From positions 3,534,001 to 3,598,000 of the forward strand of contig NZ_JAFBBV010000001.1 in the NCBI RefSeq assembly GCF_016907365.1: a DNA stretch of 64,000 nt, given 5' to 3'. Positions 42,896-51,703 of this stretch are shown here, one piece after another. Origin of the DNA: Oerskovia paurometabola. Its GTDB lineage: Bacteria; Actinomycetota; Actinomycetes; Actinomycetales; Cellulomonadaceae. The translations under genes were made by a program, and so were the position numbers. The number at the start of each line of letters is the position of its first letter. Position 1 is the first letter of the stretch. Below the pieces are notes generated by a model, which ran no database searches, was not told the DNA's origin, and saw nothing but the letters and a program-made list of their open reading frames with translations.

Positions 42896-45043
42896 ATGAG
42901 GATCCTCCGCGTCTCGCACAGCGCCGTGGTCGACGCGTGGCGCGAGCGGGAGCGGGAGCTCCGGGCGGCCGGGCTCGACGTCGGGCTCCTGTCGGCGCGG
43001 GCGTGGGACGAGGGCGGCACGACGGTCCCGCTGACGCCCCGACCGGGCGAGCCCGTCGAGGGCGTCCGGACGTTCGGGTCGCACCCCGCGCTGTTCGTCT
43101 ACGCCCCTGGCCCGCTCTGGCGCGCCCTGGGGCAGGAGTGGGACGTCCTCGACCTGCACGAGGAGCCGTTCGCGCTCGCGACGGCCGAGATCCTGGCGCT
43201 GCGACGGCTCCGAGCCCTCGTCCCGGCCCGGCGTCGTCGCCCAGCGCCGCCCTACGTCCTGTACTCGGCGCAGAACATCCCCAAGCGCTACCCCTGGCCG
43301 TTCCGCGCGTTCGAGGCCGCGGCCCTGCGTGGCGCGGCCGCGGTGTCGGTCTGCAACGAGGCCGCGGCGCGCATCGTCCGCGCCAAGGGCGCGCGCGGGG
43401 CGGTCGAGGTGGTCCCGCTGGGCGTGGACCTGTCGGTCTTCTCCCCGGGCGGGGCCGTCACCCCCGGCCCGTCGACCCTCCGGCCCGACGGCGTCGCGCC
43501 CGTCCCCGGTCCGGGTCGCCCCGGGACGGGGCCGGCCGGGGGGCCGGTGCACGTGGGCTACGCGGGGCGTCTCGCCCCGCACAAGGGCGTGGACGTCCTG
43601 CTCGCCGCGGCCCGCGACGACGACCGCCTGCACGTGACGCTCGCGGGCGACGGCCCGTCGGCCCGTACGCTCCGCGACCGGGCACGGCCGCTGGGCGACC
43701 GGGTCCGGTTCGTCGGACCGCTCGCGGGCGACGACCTGGTCGCGTTCTACCGTTCGCTCGACGTCCTGGCCGTCCCGTCCCTCGACACCCCCGGCTGGAT
43801 CGAGCAGTTCGGTCGGGTCGCGGTCGAGGCCATGGCGTGCGGCACGCCCGTGGTGGCGAGCGACTCGGGGGCCCTGCCCGACGTCGTGGGCGGCGCGGGC
43901 CTGCTCGTGCCCCCCGGTGACGCCGGGGCGCTGCGCGAGGCGCTCGTCCGGGTCGTCGACGAGCCCGGCCTGGCCGAGACGCTGCGCGGGCAGGGACTGA
44001 CGCGCGCCGCGTCGTGCGCCTGGCCCGAGGTCGCCCGCCGCTACCTCGCCCTCTACGAGACCGCGGCGGCGCACCCCTCGCCCGCGTCCCCCGCCGGGAC
44101 CCCGACCCGTGCGGGCGGCGAGCACACCCCGGGAACGGGTGCTCCGCCGTCGGGCAGCGGGCTGCTTCCGCCCGAGGTGGTCCTCGTCGCGTACGGCTCC
44201 CCCGACCTGGTGCGCGACGCGCTGGGACCGCTCGTCGGCAAGCTCCCCCTGACCGTCGTCGACAACTCGTCACTGCCGGAGATCCGCGAGGTCGCCGAGC
44301 TCGCGGGCGCCCGCTACCTCGACCCCGGGCGCAACGGCGGCTTCGCCGCGGGCGTCAACCACGCGCTGCGCCACCGCCAGACCCCCGGGTCGGACGTCCT
44401 CCTGCTCAACCCGGACGCCGTCGTGAGCCCCGAGGACGTCCTGACCCTCCAGACCCGGCTCCACGAGGCGCCGGACCTCGCGAGCGTCGGCCCGGCGCAG
44501 GTCGACGGCGACGGCGGGGCGGCGCGCGTCGTCTGGCCGTACCCGTCCCCGGCCGGTACCTGGATCGAGGCCGTCGGTCTCGGCTCGCTGCGCCGGACCC
44601 CGGCCGACCGGTCGTTCGTCATCGGGTCCGTGCTGATGCTGCGGGCCGACGCGCTCGAACAGGTCGGGCCGTTCGACGAGAGCTTCTTCCTGTACGCCGA
44701 GGAGACCGACTGGGCCTACCGGGCGACCCTCCTCGGCAGGCGACACCTGGCCGTACCCGAGGTCCAGGCGCTGCACCTCGGTGGTGCCACGAGCGGTGAC
44801 CCGACCCGCCGCGAGACGCACTTCCACGCCTCCCAGGAGAGGTACCTGCGCAAGCACTTCGGCGCGACGGGCTGGCACGCAGCACGAGCCGGGGTCCTCG
44901 CCGGCTCGGCCGCACGAGCCGTCGCGCTCCGGGGCGCCGGTCGCGACCTGGCGCGGCTGCGGCTCCGGCTCTACGCCCGCGGCCCCCTCTCGGCCGAGGC
45001 GGCGATGCTCGCCCGCCCCGCGACCCCGGACCCCACGACGTGA
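42896..45043 (+). CDS. Two-domain GT4-GT2 glycosyltransferase
   Basis: A 715-residue natural fusion. Residues 1-385 form a GT4 enzyme with YAGRLAPHKGVD near 222 and EQFGRVAVEAMACG, the E-x7-E motif. A linker rich in Pro, Gly and Thr spans about 390-427. Residues from about 430 form a GT2 domain of the rhamnosyl/galactofuranosyl type with TVVDNSS, GRNGGFAAGVN and LLNPDAVV as the metal site, then FFLYAEETDW. One polypeptide could therefore add two successive sugars. CAATCT five bases ahead of the ATG hints at a leaderless start; no ribosome site is present. It heads a run of four coupled genes to 48700. Confidence 0.92.
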   Translation: MRILRVSHSAVVDAWRERERELRAAGLDVGLLSARAWDEGGTTVPLTPRPGEPVEGVRTFGSHPALFVYAPGPLWRALGQEWDVLDLHEEPFALATAEILALRRLRALVPARRRRPAPPYVLYSAQNIPKRYPWPFRAFEAAALRGAAAVSVCNEAAARIVRAKGARGAVEVVPLGVDLSVFSPGGAVTPGPSTLRPDGVAPVPGPGRPGTGPAGGPVHVGYAGRLAPHKGVDVLLAAARDDDRLHVTLAGDGPSARTLRDRARPLGDRVRFVGPLAGDDLVAFYRSLDVLAVPSLDTPGWIEQFGRVAVEAMACGTPVVASDSGALPDVVGGAGLLVPPGDAGALREALVRVVDEPGLAETLRGQGLTRAASCAWPEVARRYLALYETAAAHPSPASPAGTPTRAGGEHTPGTGAPPSGSGLLPPEVVLVAYGSPDLVRDALGPLVGKLPLTVVDNSSLPEIREVAELAGARYLDPGRNGGFAAGVNHALRHRQTPGSDVLLLNPDAVVSPEDVLTLQTRLHEAPDLASVGPAQVDGDGGAARVVWPYPSPAGTWIEAVGLGSLRRTPADRSFVIGSVLMLRADALEQVGPFDESFFLYAEETDWAYRATLLGRRHLAVPEVQALHLGGATSGDPTRRETHFHASQERYLRKHFGATGWHAARAGVLAGSAARAVALRGAGRDLARLRLRLYARGPLSAEAAMLARPATPDPTT

Positions 45044-46464
45044 TCCGCCGGTCCCTCGCCTGGGCCGCGGGATCTGTCGCGGTCGCCGTGGTCCTGGTCG
45101 GGATCGGCCTCCTGGTGCCCGAGTACACCGCGATCTCGGTCGCGGTCGCCGCGCTGGTCCTCGTCGTCGGGATGACGATCTACGAGCCGGCCGCCATGCC
45201 GATCCTCGCGATGCCCGCGATGGTGGTCGTCCAGCGGGTCGGCGGCGACGCCGTCAACCTGTCGCTGAGCGACTTCGCGCTCTTCGGGGCGTTCTGGTTC
45301 GCGCTCTTCTTCACGCAGCGGCCCCTCTCGCGCCCCATGCGCTCGCTCCTGTGGCTCTCGGCGTTCTACCAGGTCGCCACGCTCTTCACGGTCATCGCCA
45401 ACCCGTACACCGCGAACACCGTCGAGTGGTTCCACGCCTGGCTCTCGGTCGGCGGCGCCCTGCTCGTCGGGTGGGCCGTGGGCCGGGCGGGACGCGCGCG
45501 GCTCGGGCTCACGCTGTTCATGATCCCGTGCCTGATCATCGCGGCCCTGACGTGCTTCACGGCCCTGCAGCAGCTCGCCGCGGGCAACACCGGTCCCGTG
45601 TACCTGCAGATCCCGTTCCCGATGCACAAGAACTTCGTCGGGTGCGTCCTGGGGAGCGCGGCGCTGCTGGCCTACGCCCGGCCGTGGTGGGTGGGGTGGC
45701 CCAAGGCGTTCACCTACCCCGCGTTCTGGCTGTTCGGCCTCGCGGTCCTCGCGTCGCAGTCGCGCCAGGCCCTGATCGGCCTCGCGATCGGCGTCGTCCT
45801 CATCACCCTGCGCGCGGACCCGGACCGCAAGCGCTCCAAGCTCATCCTGCTCGCCGCGATCCCCGCCGTCTACTTCGTGTGGGCCGCCGTCCAGGAGCAG
45901 CTCGCGACCAACGACCAGTTCAACTCCGCCTACCAGCGGCTCACCTGGTACGAGCAGGCCATCGACGTCTGGGAGCGCAGCCCGTGGGTCGGGGTCGGGC
46001 TGCGCTGGTGGGTCGCGAACCGCACCGAGTACACCTTCCAGCCGCCCAACGCCGAGCTCGAGGTGCTCACGTCGGCCGGGATCGTCGGGCTCGTCGCGTT
46101 CCTCGTGCTCTTCTTCGGGTCGCTCGTCGTGCTGTGGCGCCTCAACCCGCGCTTCGGGACGCTGGCGTTCTCGGTGCTCCTCATGCGCTTCATCCAGGGC
46201 CAGTTCGACCTCTTCTGGGTCTCGGTCCAGGTGTCCGTGCCGTTCCTCATCGTCGGTGTCTGCGTGGGCGCGGACGCCTACGCCGAGTCCCGGCGCGCCG
46301 CGCGCGAGGAGACCGGCGACACGCTGCCCGTCGACGACCTCCGGTCGGTCGAGGAGATGCTCGACGCCACGGGCCCCACGAAGCACCTGGTGCTCACCCC
46401 GTCCGTGATCCCCGCCCCCCAGCCCGAGCCGACGGGCCGCCACCGGAAGGACCCGACCACGTGA
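45040..46464 (+). CDS. O-antigen ligase/polymerase family membrane protein (Wzy_C type)
   Basis: A 474-residue protein with about eleven membrane helices and a polar C-terminal tail from about 415. The large outside loop contains QRLTWYEQAIDVWERSPWVG followed by a short segment to NAELEVLTSAGI, the pattern of the O-antigen ligase/polymerase (PF04932-like) active loop. Such proteins join or transfer undecaprenyl-linked oligosaccharides outside the membrane. The GTG overlaps the previous stop (GTGA). Its presence beside a Wzz-like gene suggests a Wzy-type polymerisation step, though an ABC exporter is also encoded here. Confidence 0.9.
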   Translation: MIRRSLAWAAGSVAVAVVLVGIGLLVPEYTAISVAVAALVLVVGMTIYEPAAMPILAMPAMVVVQRVGGDAVNLSLSDFALFGAFWFALFFTQRPLSRPMRSLLWLSAFYQVATLFTVIANPYTANTVEWFHAWLSVGGALLVGWAVGRAGRARLGLTLFMIPCLIIAALTCFTALQQLAAGNTGPVYLQIPFPMHKNFVGCVLGSAALLAYARPWWVGWPKAFTYPAFWLFGLAVLASQSRQALIGLAIGVVLITLRADPDRKRSKLILLAAIPAVYFVWAAVQEQLATNDQFNSAYQRLTWYEQAIDVWERSPWVGVGLRWWVANRTEYTFQPPNAELEVLTSAGIVGLVAFLVLFFGSLVVLWRLNPRFGTLAFSVLLMRFIQGQFDLFWVSVQVSVPFLIVGVCVGADAYAESRRAAREETGDTLPVDDLRSVEEMLDATGPTKHLVLTPSVIPAPQPEPTGRHRKDPTT

Positions 46465-47534
46465 GAGTGCTCCACGTCGTGCACTCCGACGCCTTCGCGG
46501 GCGTCGAACGGCACGTCGCCCGACTGGCACGCGCGCAGGCCGCCCACGGGGACCAGGTCGTCGTGGTCGGCGGCGACGTGCCCCGCATGCGGGCCACCGT
46601 CGACGACCCGACCGTGCGGGTCCTGCCCGCAGGGTCCCTCGCGCAGGTCGTGCGCACGATCCGCACGACGGCGCGGGGGGCCGACGTCCTGCACGCTCAC
46701 ATGACGTCGGCCGAGATCGCGGCCTCGCTCGCGGGCGTGACGCTCCGGCGCATGCCGCCCGTCGTCGCCACGCGCCACTTCGCACGGACCCGGGGCAGCG
46801 GCCCGGCCGCCGGCCTGAGCGCTTCGGTCGCCCGCCGACCGGTGCGCGCGCAGATCTCCATCAGCCGGTACGTCGCCGACCACGTCGACGGCGACAGCGT
46901 CGTCGTCCACCCCGGGATCGACGACCGCCCCACCGCCCCGCCCGCGGCCGGGCGCGACCGCAGCGTCCTGCTCGTCCAGCGGCTCGAGCCGGAGAAGCGC
47001 ACCGACCTGGGCGTGCTCGCCTTCGCGGCGTCACGCCTGCACGACGACGGCTGGCAGCTCCTCGTCGCGGGCGACGGGTCGCAGCGTGCCGCCCTCGAGA
47101 CCCTCGTCGCCCGTGAGGGTCTCGCGGGGCACGTCCGGTTCCTCGGCGCCCGCTCCGACGTCGACGACCTCATGCAGCGCGCGGCGGTCCTCCTGGCACC
47201 CTGCCCGGTCGAGGGGCTCGGGCTCAGCGTCCTGGAAGCCATGTCCAACGCGCTGCCCGTCGTGGCCGCCGGGGCCGGTGGGCACCTGGAGACGCTCGCC
47301 GGGCTCGACCCGCTCGCCCTGTACCCGTCGACCGACGTCGACCGGGCGGGCGAGAACCTCGCGGCCCTGGCCCGGTCCGCGTCCCGGCGCGACGCGTTCG
47401 GCGAGGCCGCGCGCACGGTCCAGCGGACCCGTTTCACCCCCGAGGCCCAGGTCCAGGGGACGGCAGCGGTGTACCGCGGCGTCGTCCGCCCGGGGGGCCA
47501 CCCGCACGACGAGCATCGGAGCCCCACGCCGTGA
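46461..47534 (+). CDS. GT4 glycosyltransferase
   Basis: A 357-residue GT4 enzyme. GVERHVARLARA near residue 15 is the acceptor-side Gly loop, LLVQRLEPEKRTD near 170 opens the donor domain, and EGLGLSVLEAMSNA near 250 holds the E-x7-E motif. It is shorter than its neighbours but complete. The GTG start overlaps the ligase stop (GTGA) and its own stop overlaps the next GTG, so it is translated as part of the 42896-48700 run. It probably adds one sugar of the repeat unit. Confidence 0.92.
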   Translation: MRVLHVVHSDAFAGVERHVARLARAQAAHGDQVVVVGGDVPRMRATVDDPTVRVLPAGSLAQVVRTIRTTARGADVLHAHMTSAEIAASLAGVTLRRMPPVVATRHFARTRGSGPAAGLSASVARRPVRAQISISRYVADHVDGDSVVVHPGIDDRPTAPPAAGRDRSVLLVQRLEPEKRTDLGVLAFAASRLHDDGWQLLVAGDGSQRAALETLVAREGLAGHVRFLGARSDVDDLMQRAAVLLAPCPVEGLGLSVLEAMSNALPVVAAGAGGHLETLAGLDPLALYPSTDVDRAGENLAALARSASRRDAFGEAARTVQRTRFTPEAQVQGTAAVYRGVVRPGGHPHDEHRSPTP

Positions 47535-48700
47535 GCGACCTTCCCCCTGCGGTGCACGAGCTCGTGGTCGTCTCGCTCGAGTCCTGGGACCTCGTGTGGC
47601 GACGCAACCAGTACCTCGTGACCGAGCTCCTGCGGGCCGACCCGTCGCTCGTGGTCCTGTTCGTCGAACCTGCCGCGGACCCGCTGCACGAGGTCCGTCG
47701 TGGCTTCCGCCCCCGGGCCGGGCACGGGCTCCGGCGCGCGGACCCGGTCGAGGGGGTCGGACCCGACCAGCTGTGGCTCTACCAGCCCACCAAGATCCTG
47801 CCGCGCCGCGTCGACCCCCGGGTCGACGCCCGCCTCGCGTCGCTCGTGCGCCGGGCCGCACGCCGCGTCGGGCTCACGCGTCCCGTGCTGTGGGTCAACG
47901 ACCCCGCGGCCGCGACCCTGGTCCGGGACACCGACTGGCCGTCGCTCTACGACGTGACCGACGACTGGGTCGCGGCCGACCGCCCGCCCGAGATCCGCCG
48001 TCGGCTCCTCGCGGACGAGGCGCTCCTGCTGCAGGCCTGCGAGGAGGTGACCGTGTGCTCGCCCCACCTCGCCCAGAGCAAGGGCGCCGAGAGGGCCGTC
48101 ACGCTCCTCACCAACGGCGTCGACGTCGAGCGCTACCGGCAGCCCAGGGAACGCCCCGCGGACCTGCCCGACGGACCCGTGGCCCTCTACCTGGGCACCG
48201 TCCACCGCGACCGCTTCGACCTCGACCTGGTCGCCCGGACCGCCACGACCACGGCCGTGGCCGGCACGGTCGTGGTCGTCGGCCCCGTGCTCGACCTGAC
48301 GAGCCAGGAGTACGACGACCTCACGGCGGCCGGCGTGCGGCTGCTGGGCGCACGGCCCTGGACCGAGGTCCCCGCCTACCTCCAGCACGCGACCGCGCTC
48401 CTCGTGCCCCACCTCGTCGACGACTTCACGGACAGCCTCGACCCGCTCAAGCTCTACGAGTACCGGGCCGTGGGGCGACCGGTCGTCGCGACCCCGGTCG
48501 CCGGCTTCCGCGACGCCGACGACCCACGGGTCACGGTCGCCCCTCCCGCGGACTACCCGGAGGCCGTGCGCGCCGCGCTCACCGCGCCGGCAGCGACCGA
48601 CACCCACCAGGACGACGACATCCCCACGTGGGAGGCGCAGGGCCGCGCGATGCGCGACGTCATCGAGCGGACCTGGCGGCTCGCCCCCACACCTCGCTGA
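47531..48700 (+). CDS. Glycosyltransferase, TuaH-like
   Basis: A 389-residue GT-B protein. LYDVTDDWVAA near 140 is typical of a subgroup that includes TuaH of teichuronic acid synthesis. TVCSPHLAQSKG follows, LYLGTVHRDRFD opens the donor domain, and LDPLKLYEYRAVGRPVVA near 305 is the subgroup's donor-site motif in place of a standard E-x7-E. It is coupled by GTGA and is the last gene of the run. Its final 41 bases overlap the 3' end of the convergent gene at 48660. Confidence 0.9.
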   Translation: MSDLPPAVHELVVVSLESWDLVWRRNQYLVTELLRADPSLVVLFVEPAADPLHEVRRGFRPRAGHGLRRADPVEGVGPDQLWLYQPTKILPRRVDPRVDARLASLVRRAARRVGLTRPVLWVNDPAAATLVRDTDWPSLYDVTDDWVAADRPPEIRRRLLADEALLLQACEEVTVCSPHLAQSKGAERAVTLLTNGVDVERYRQPRERPADLPDGPVALYLGTVHRDRFDLDLVARTATTTAVAGTVVVVGPVLDLTSQEYDDLTAAGVRLLGARPWTEVPAYLQHATALLVPHLVDDFTDSLDPLKLYEYRAVGRPVVATPVAGFRDADDPRVTVAPPADYPEAVRAALTAPAATDTHQDDDIPTWEAQGRAMRDVIERTWRLAPTPR

Positions 48701-49868
48701 CGACCTCCGCGGTCCGCGTCGCCGCGAACCGGCGCTGCGCGACGCCGGCGGCGCGCCGGGCCCTGTCCGCTGCGGACCCCGGGTCGACGAGCACGGCCGA
48801 GATCCCCCGGGCCAACGACTTGACGTCGCCCGGCTCGACGAGCTCGCCCAGCGGTGCGGGGTCCTCCGGCGGCCCCGCGAGGATCTCCACGACGCCCCCC
48901 GCCCTGGTCGCGACGACCGGGACCTCACGGACCATCGCCTCGACCACGACCTGGCCGAACGGCTCCGGGACGGGAGACGCGTGCACGCACACGTCGAACC
49001 CGTCGAGCTCGGCCGACGGGTCCGCCGCGAAGCCCGTCCAGACGAAGCGCTCGGCGACACCGAGCCGCACCGCCTCGGCACGCACCTCCTCGGCGTAGTC
49101 CTCGGCGCCGAAGCTCGGCTCGCCCACGACCCGGAAGGTCACCTCGGGGTGCTCGTCGAGGACCTGGCGCGCGGCGCGCACGAGCTCGAGCTGCCCCTTC
49201 GTCGGGCTGATCCTGCCGACCATGCCCACGACCGGCGAGCGACCGTCCGCACGCGTCGGGCGCCCGTCCGTGCGCACCTGACCGGCCGCGAACCCCGGGT
49301 AGGCCACGGTCGAGCGGCCGGGCAGGGTCGAGGCCGTGGCCTGCGAGTTCACGACCACCTCCCGGGGAAACCGCGTCGAGGCCCAGCGGAAGACGCGCGC
49401 GACCCGCGCCGGGAGGTAGTCGTCGGCGATCCGGTCGTGGACGTGCCAGACGAGCGCGGCCCGCGCGGCCCGCGCCGGCACGACACCCAGCACGTCCGCC
49501 TTGAGCGAGGTCGTGTGGACGACGTCCGGCCGCAGCGCGCGAACCCGGCGCGAGAGCCGCCACGTGAACGGCACGAGCCGCGCCGCCGTGACGAGCTGGC
49601 CGAGGCCCGCGCGCCCCACCGCGCTCCGCGACGTGGACGCCGTCCCCGGGTCGAGCGGCAGGACCTCGACGACAGCCCCCGCTGCCCGCAGCCGAGCGAC
49701 CAGCGGGCCGTGGGAGAACAGCAGCACGCGCACGTCGACGTCCGGGCCCAGCACCTCGACGAGCCGGACGAGGGCCAGCTCGGCACCGCCGAGCTCACCC
49801 GTGTGGTCGAGGACGAGGACCCGCACCGGTCGGCCGGGCGGCGATCCCCCCGCGCGCCGCGTCGTCAC
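48660..49868 (-). CDS. GT4 glycosyltransferase
   Basis: A 402-residue GT4 enzyme with GELGGAELALVRL at the N-terminus, VGMVGRISPTKGQ near 220 and EPFGQVVVEAMVRE near 315 (E-x7-E). The GTG at 49868 overlaps the stop of the Wzz-like gene (GTGA). An open frame continues 42 codons upstream inside that gene but is not gene-like. It is the last gene of a three-gene run starting at 52902. Convergent overlap with the TuaH-like gene leaves no terminator between the two runs. Confidence 0.92.
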   Translation of the reverse strand: MTTRRAGGSPPGRPVRVLVLDHTGELGGAELALVRLVEVLGPDVDVRVLLFSHGPLVARLRAAGAVVEVLPLDPGTASTSRSAVGRAGLGQLVTAARLVPFTWRLSRRVRALRPDVVHTTSLKADVLGVVPARAARAALVWHVHDRIADDYLPARVARVFRWASTRFPREVVVNSQATASTLPGRSTVAYPGFAAGQVRTDGRPTRADGRSPVVGMVGRISPTKGQLELVRAARQVLDEHPEVTFRVVGEPSFGAEDYAEEVRAEAVRLGVAERFVWTGFAADPSAELDGFDVCVHASPVPEPFGQVVVEAMVREVPVVATRAGGVVEILAGPPEDPAPLGELVEPGDVKSLARGISAVLVDPGSAADRARRAAGVAQRRFAATRTAEVVSEVWGRAARSAR

Positions 49869-51703
49869 CAACGGAACGGCAGCTTGCGCCCTGTACCGCT
49901 GCCGCCCTGCTCCGGCTCGTCGTTCGTGCGGGCCGGGGCCGTGCGGGGACGTGCCTCGCCCTGCCCCCCGGGCACGGTCGTGATCTTGCCCCACTCCGGC
50001 GACAGCAGGGGGCCTTGGCGGCCTCCGGCGTCCCGCCGGGCCGCAGCGGTCGCCGCGGGCTCGGCGGCGGGACCGGCGACGACGGCCGCCGCCCGCTCAC
50101 GGGCTGCGCGCCGCGGCTCGTCGACCTGCTCGACGCCCGGGGCTCCCCTGTCTGGTCGCTCGGCCGCGAGCGCGGGCGCCTGTGCGACCGCGTCGCCTCC
50201 CGTCGACCGGGTGGGGTGCCCGTCCTCCTGACGTTCCGGGTCACCGTAGGTCGAGGCGTAGAGCATGCGCCGGTCGCTCTTGACTCCCGCGAGCGCGATG
50301 CCGACGAGGGGCACGTTGTTGATGCGCAGGCGCTCGGAGGCCTCGGCGAGCACTGCCCGGTCGGTCTTCCCCGCGGAGGCGATGAGCACCACGCCGGTCG
50401 CGTAGCGTCCGAGGATCGTCGCGTCCGCGGCCGCGAGCACGGGCGGGGCGTCGATCACGACCACCTCGGCGTCGTCGCTCAGGTCGGCGATGAGCTTTCC
50501 CGCGCGGGTCGTCGCGAGGAAGTCCGCCGGGTCCATCTCCTCCTCGGGGACGGGGAACACACCCAGGTTGGGGATGCTGGTGGGGCGCAGAGTGTGCGGG
50601 TCGCCCGACCAACCCTCGGGCGGCGGCAGGACCCGGTCGAGCTGAGGGCGGCGCAGGTCGCCCGAGACCGCGATCGTGCGGCGACCGCTCAGCGCGAACG
50701 AGGCCGCAAGGTTGGCCGCGATGAACGTGCGGGGCGCGTGCGGGTCTGCGGCCGTGACGACCACGACGACCCGGTCCGCCTCTGCGAGGGAGACCTGGAC
50801 GGCGGTCCTGAGCTCGCGGATCGACTCGGTGAAGGGGGTGGCGACCTTGCGCGAGACGGGCAGCGTGTGCGAGTGGCTGTAGTCACGGTCCGACGTGCGC
50901 ACGCCGTAGAGCTCGGCCAGCACGGGCGTCTGCGCGAGGCGGGCAGCGTCGGCCGCACCACGCACCCGGACGTCGAGGCCGCGACGGGCGAAGGCCAGCC
51001 CGATGCCCGCGACGAGCCCGGCCAGGGCCGCGAGGGCGAGCACCGTGCTCCGTCCCAGGCCCAGCGCCTCGGCGCTGGTGGCGGGCGTCTCGACCTCAGC
51101 GGGGACGGTGATCGCCCGGAGGGTGTTCGCCTGGACCGTGAGCGAGGTGTAGTCGGTGACGATGGTCTCCTTCTCGGCGAGCGCGAGCGGGTCGTCCGAC
51201 GCCACCGAGAGGCGGGCCGTGACGCCCGCGAGCTGCTCGGCGAGCGACTGCCTCCTCGCGTCGAGCGCCGCCACCTGTGCGTCGCGCAGGACCGTGAGCT
51301 GGGCGACGTACGCGTCGGCGAACGCGTTCGCGACGTCCTGCGACTCCTGGGGGTCGAGGGTCTTCGCGCTGATGGCGATGAGGCTCTGGCTCTCGGTGGG
51401 GTAGTCGGCCGAGACCTGCGCGGCGAGCGCCGCGGGGTCGCCGGTGTAGCCGAGCGTGGTCGCGGCGGCCTCCACGACGGGGTCGGACGTGACGTCCCCC
51501 AGGTCGGTGTCGACCGTGACCTCGACGACCTGCTCCCCGCCCTGCGCCGACTGCACGCCGACGAGCCGTACGCTCGCGGTCGCCTTGTAGACGGTCTCCT
51601 GCTGGTTGAGGTAGACGAACGCCGCGGCCACGACCACGAGCACCGCCGCCAGCACGTAGTACTTGCCGGCCCATACCGTACGGACGAACTCCCGGACTGT
51701 CAT
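49865..51703 (-). CDS. Wzz/BY-kinase-like protein with degenerate ATP site
   Basis: A 612-residue chain-length regulator of the Wzz/CapAB type. Helices at about 17-35 and 219-238 flank an extracytoplasmic domain with a helical stretch. A MinD/BY-kinase-like cytoplasmic domain follows. Its Walker A position reads TAADPHAPRTF near 317-327 and lacks the Gly-Lys-Ser/Thr. The second Walker motif is SGDLRRPQL instead of the usual DADLRRP. The third, VVVIDAPP near 413, is intact. The tail from about 490 is Ala/Pro/Glu-rich with no Tyr cluster, so neither ATP binding nor autophosphorylation is expected. It probably controls glycan length as a scaffold. Both ends are coupled by 4-bp overlaps. Confidence 0.9.
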   Translation of the reverse strand: MTVREFVRTVWAGKYYVLAAVLVVVAAAFVYLNQQETVYKATASVRLVGVQSAQGGEQVVEVTVDTDLGDVTSDPVVEAAATTLGYTGDPAALAAQVSADYPTESQSLIAISAKTLDPQESQDVANAFADAYVAQLTVLRDAQVAALDARRQSLAEQLAGVTARLSVASDDPLALAEKETIVTDYTSLTVQANTLRAITVPAEVETPATSAEALGLGRSTVLALAALAGLVAGIGLAFARRGLDVRVRGAADAARLAQTPVLAELYGVRTSDRDYSHSHTLPVSRKVATPFTESIRELRTAVQVSLAEADRVVVVVTAADPHAPRTFIAANLAASFALSGRRTIAVSGDLRRPQLDRVLPPPEGWSGDPHTLRPTSIPNLGVFPVPEEEMDPADFLATTRAGKLIADLSDDAEVVVIDAPPVLAAADATILGRYATGVVLIASAGKTDRAVLAEASERLRINNVPLVGIALAGVKSDRRMLYASTYGDPERQEDGHPTRSTGGDAVAQAPALAAERPDRGAPGVEQVDEPRRAARERAAAVVAGPAAEPAATAAARRDAGGRQGPLLSPEWGKITTVPGGQGEARPRTAPARTNDEPEQGGSGTGRKLPFRW

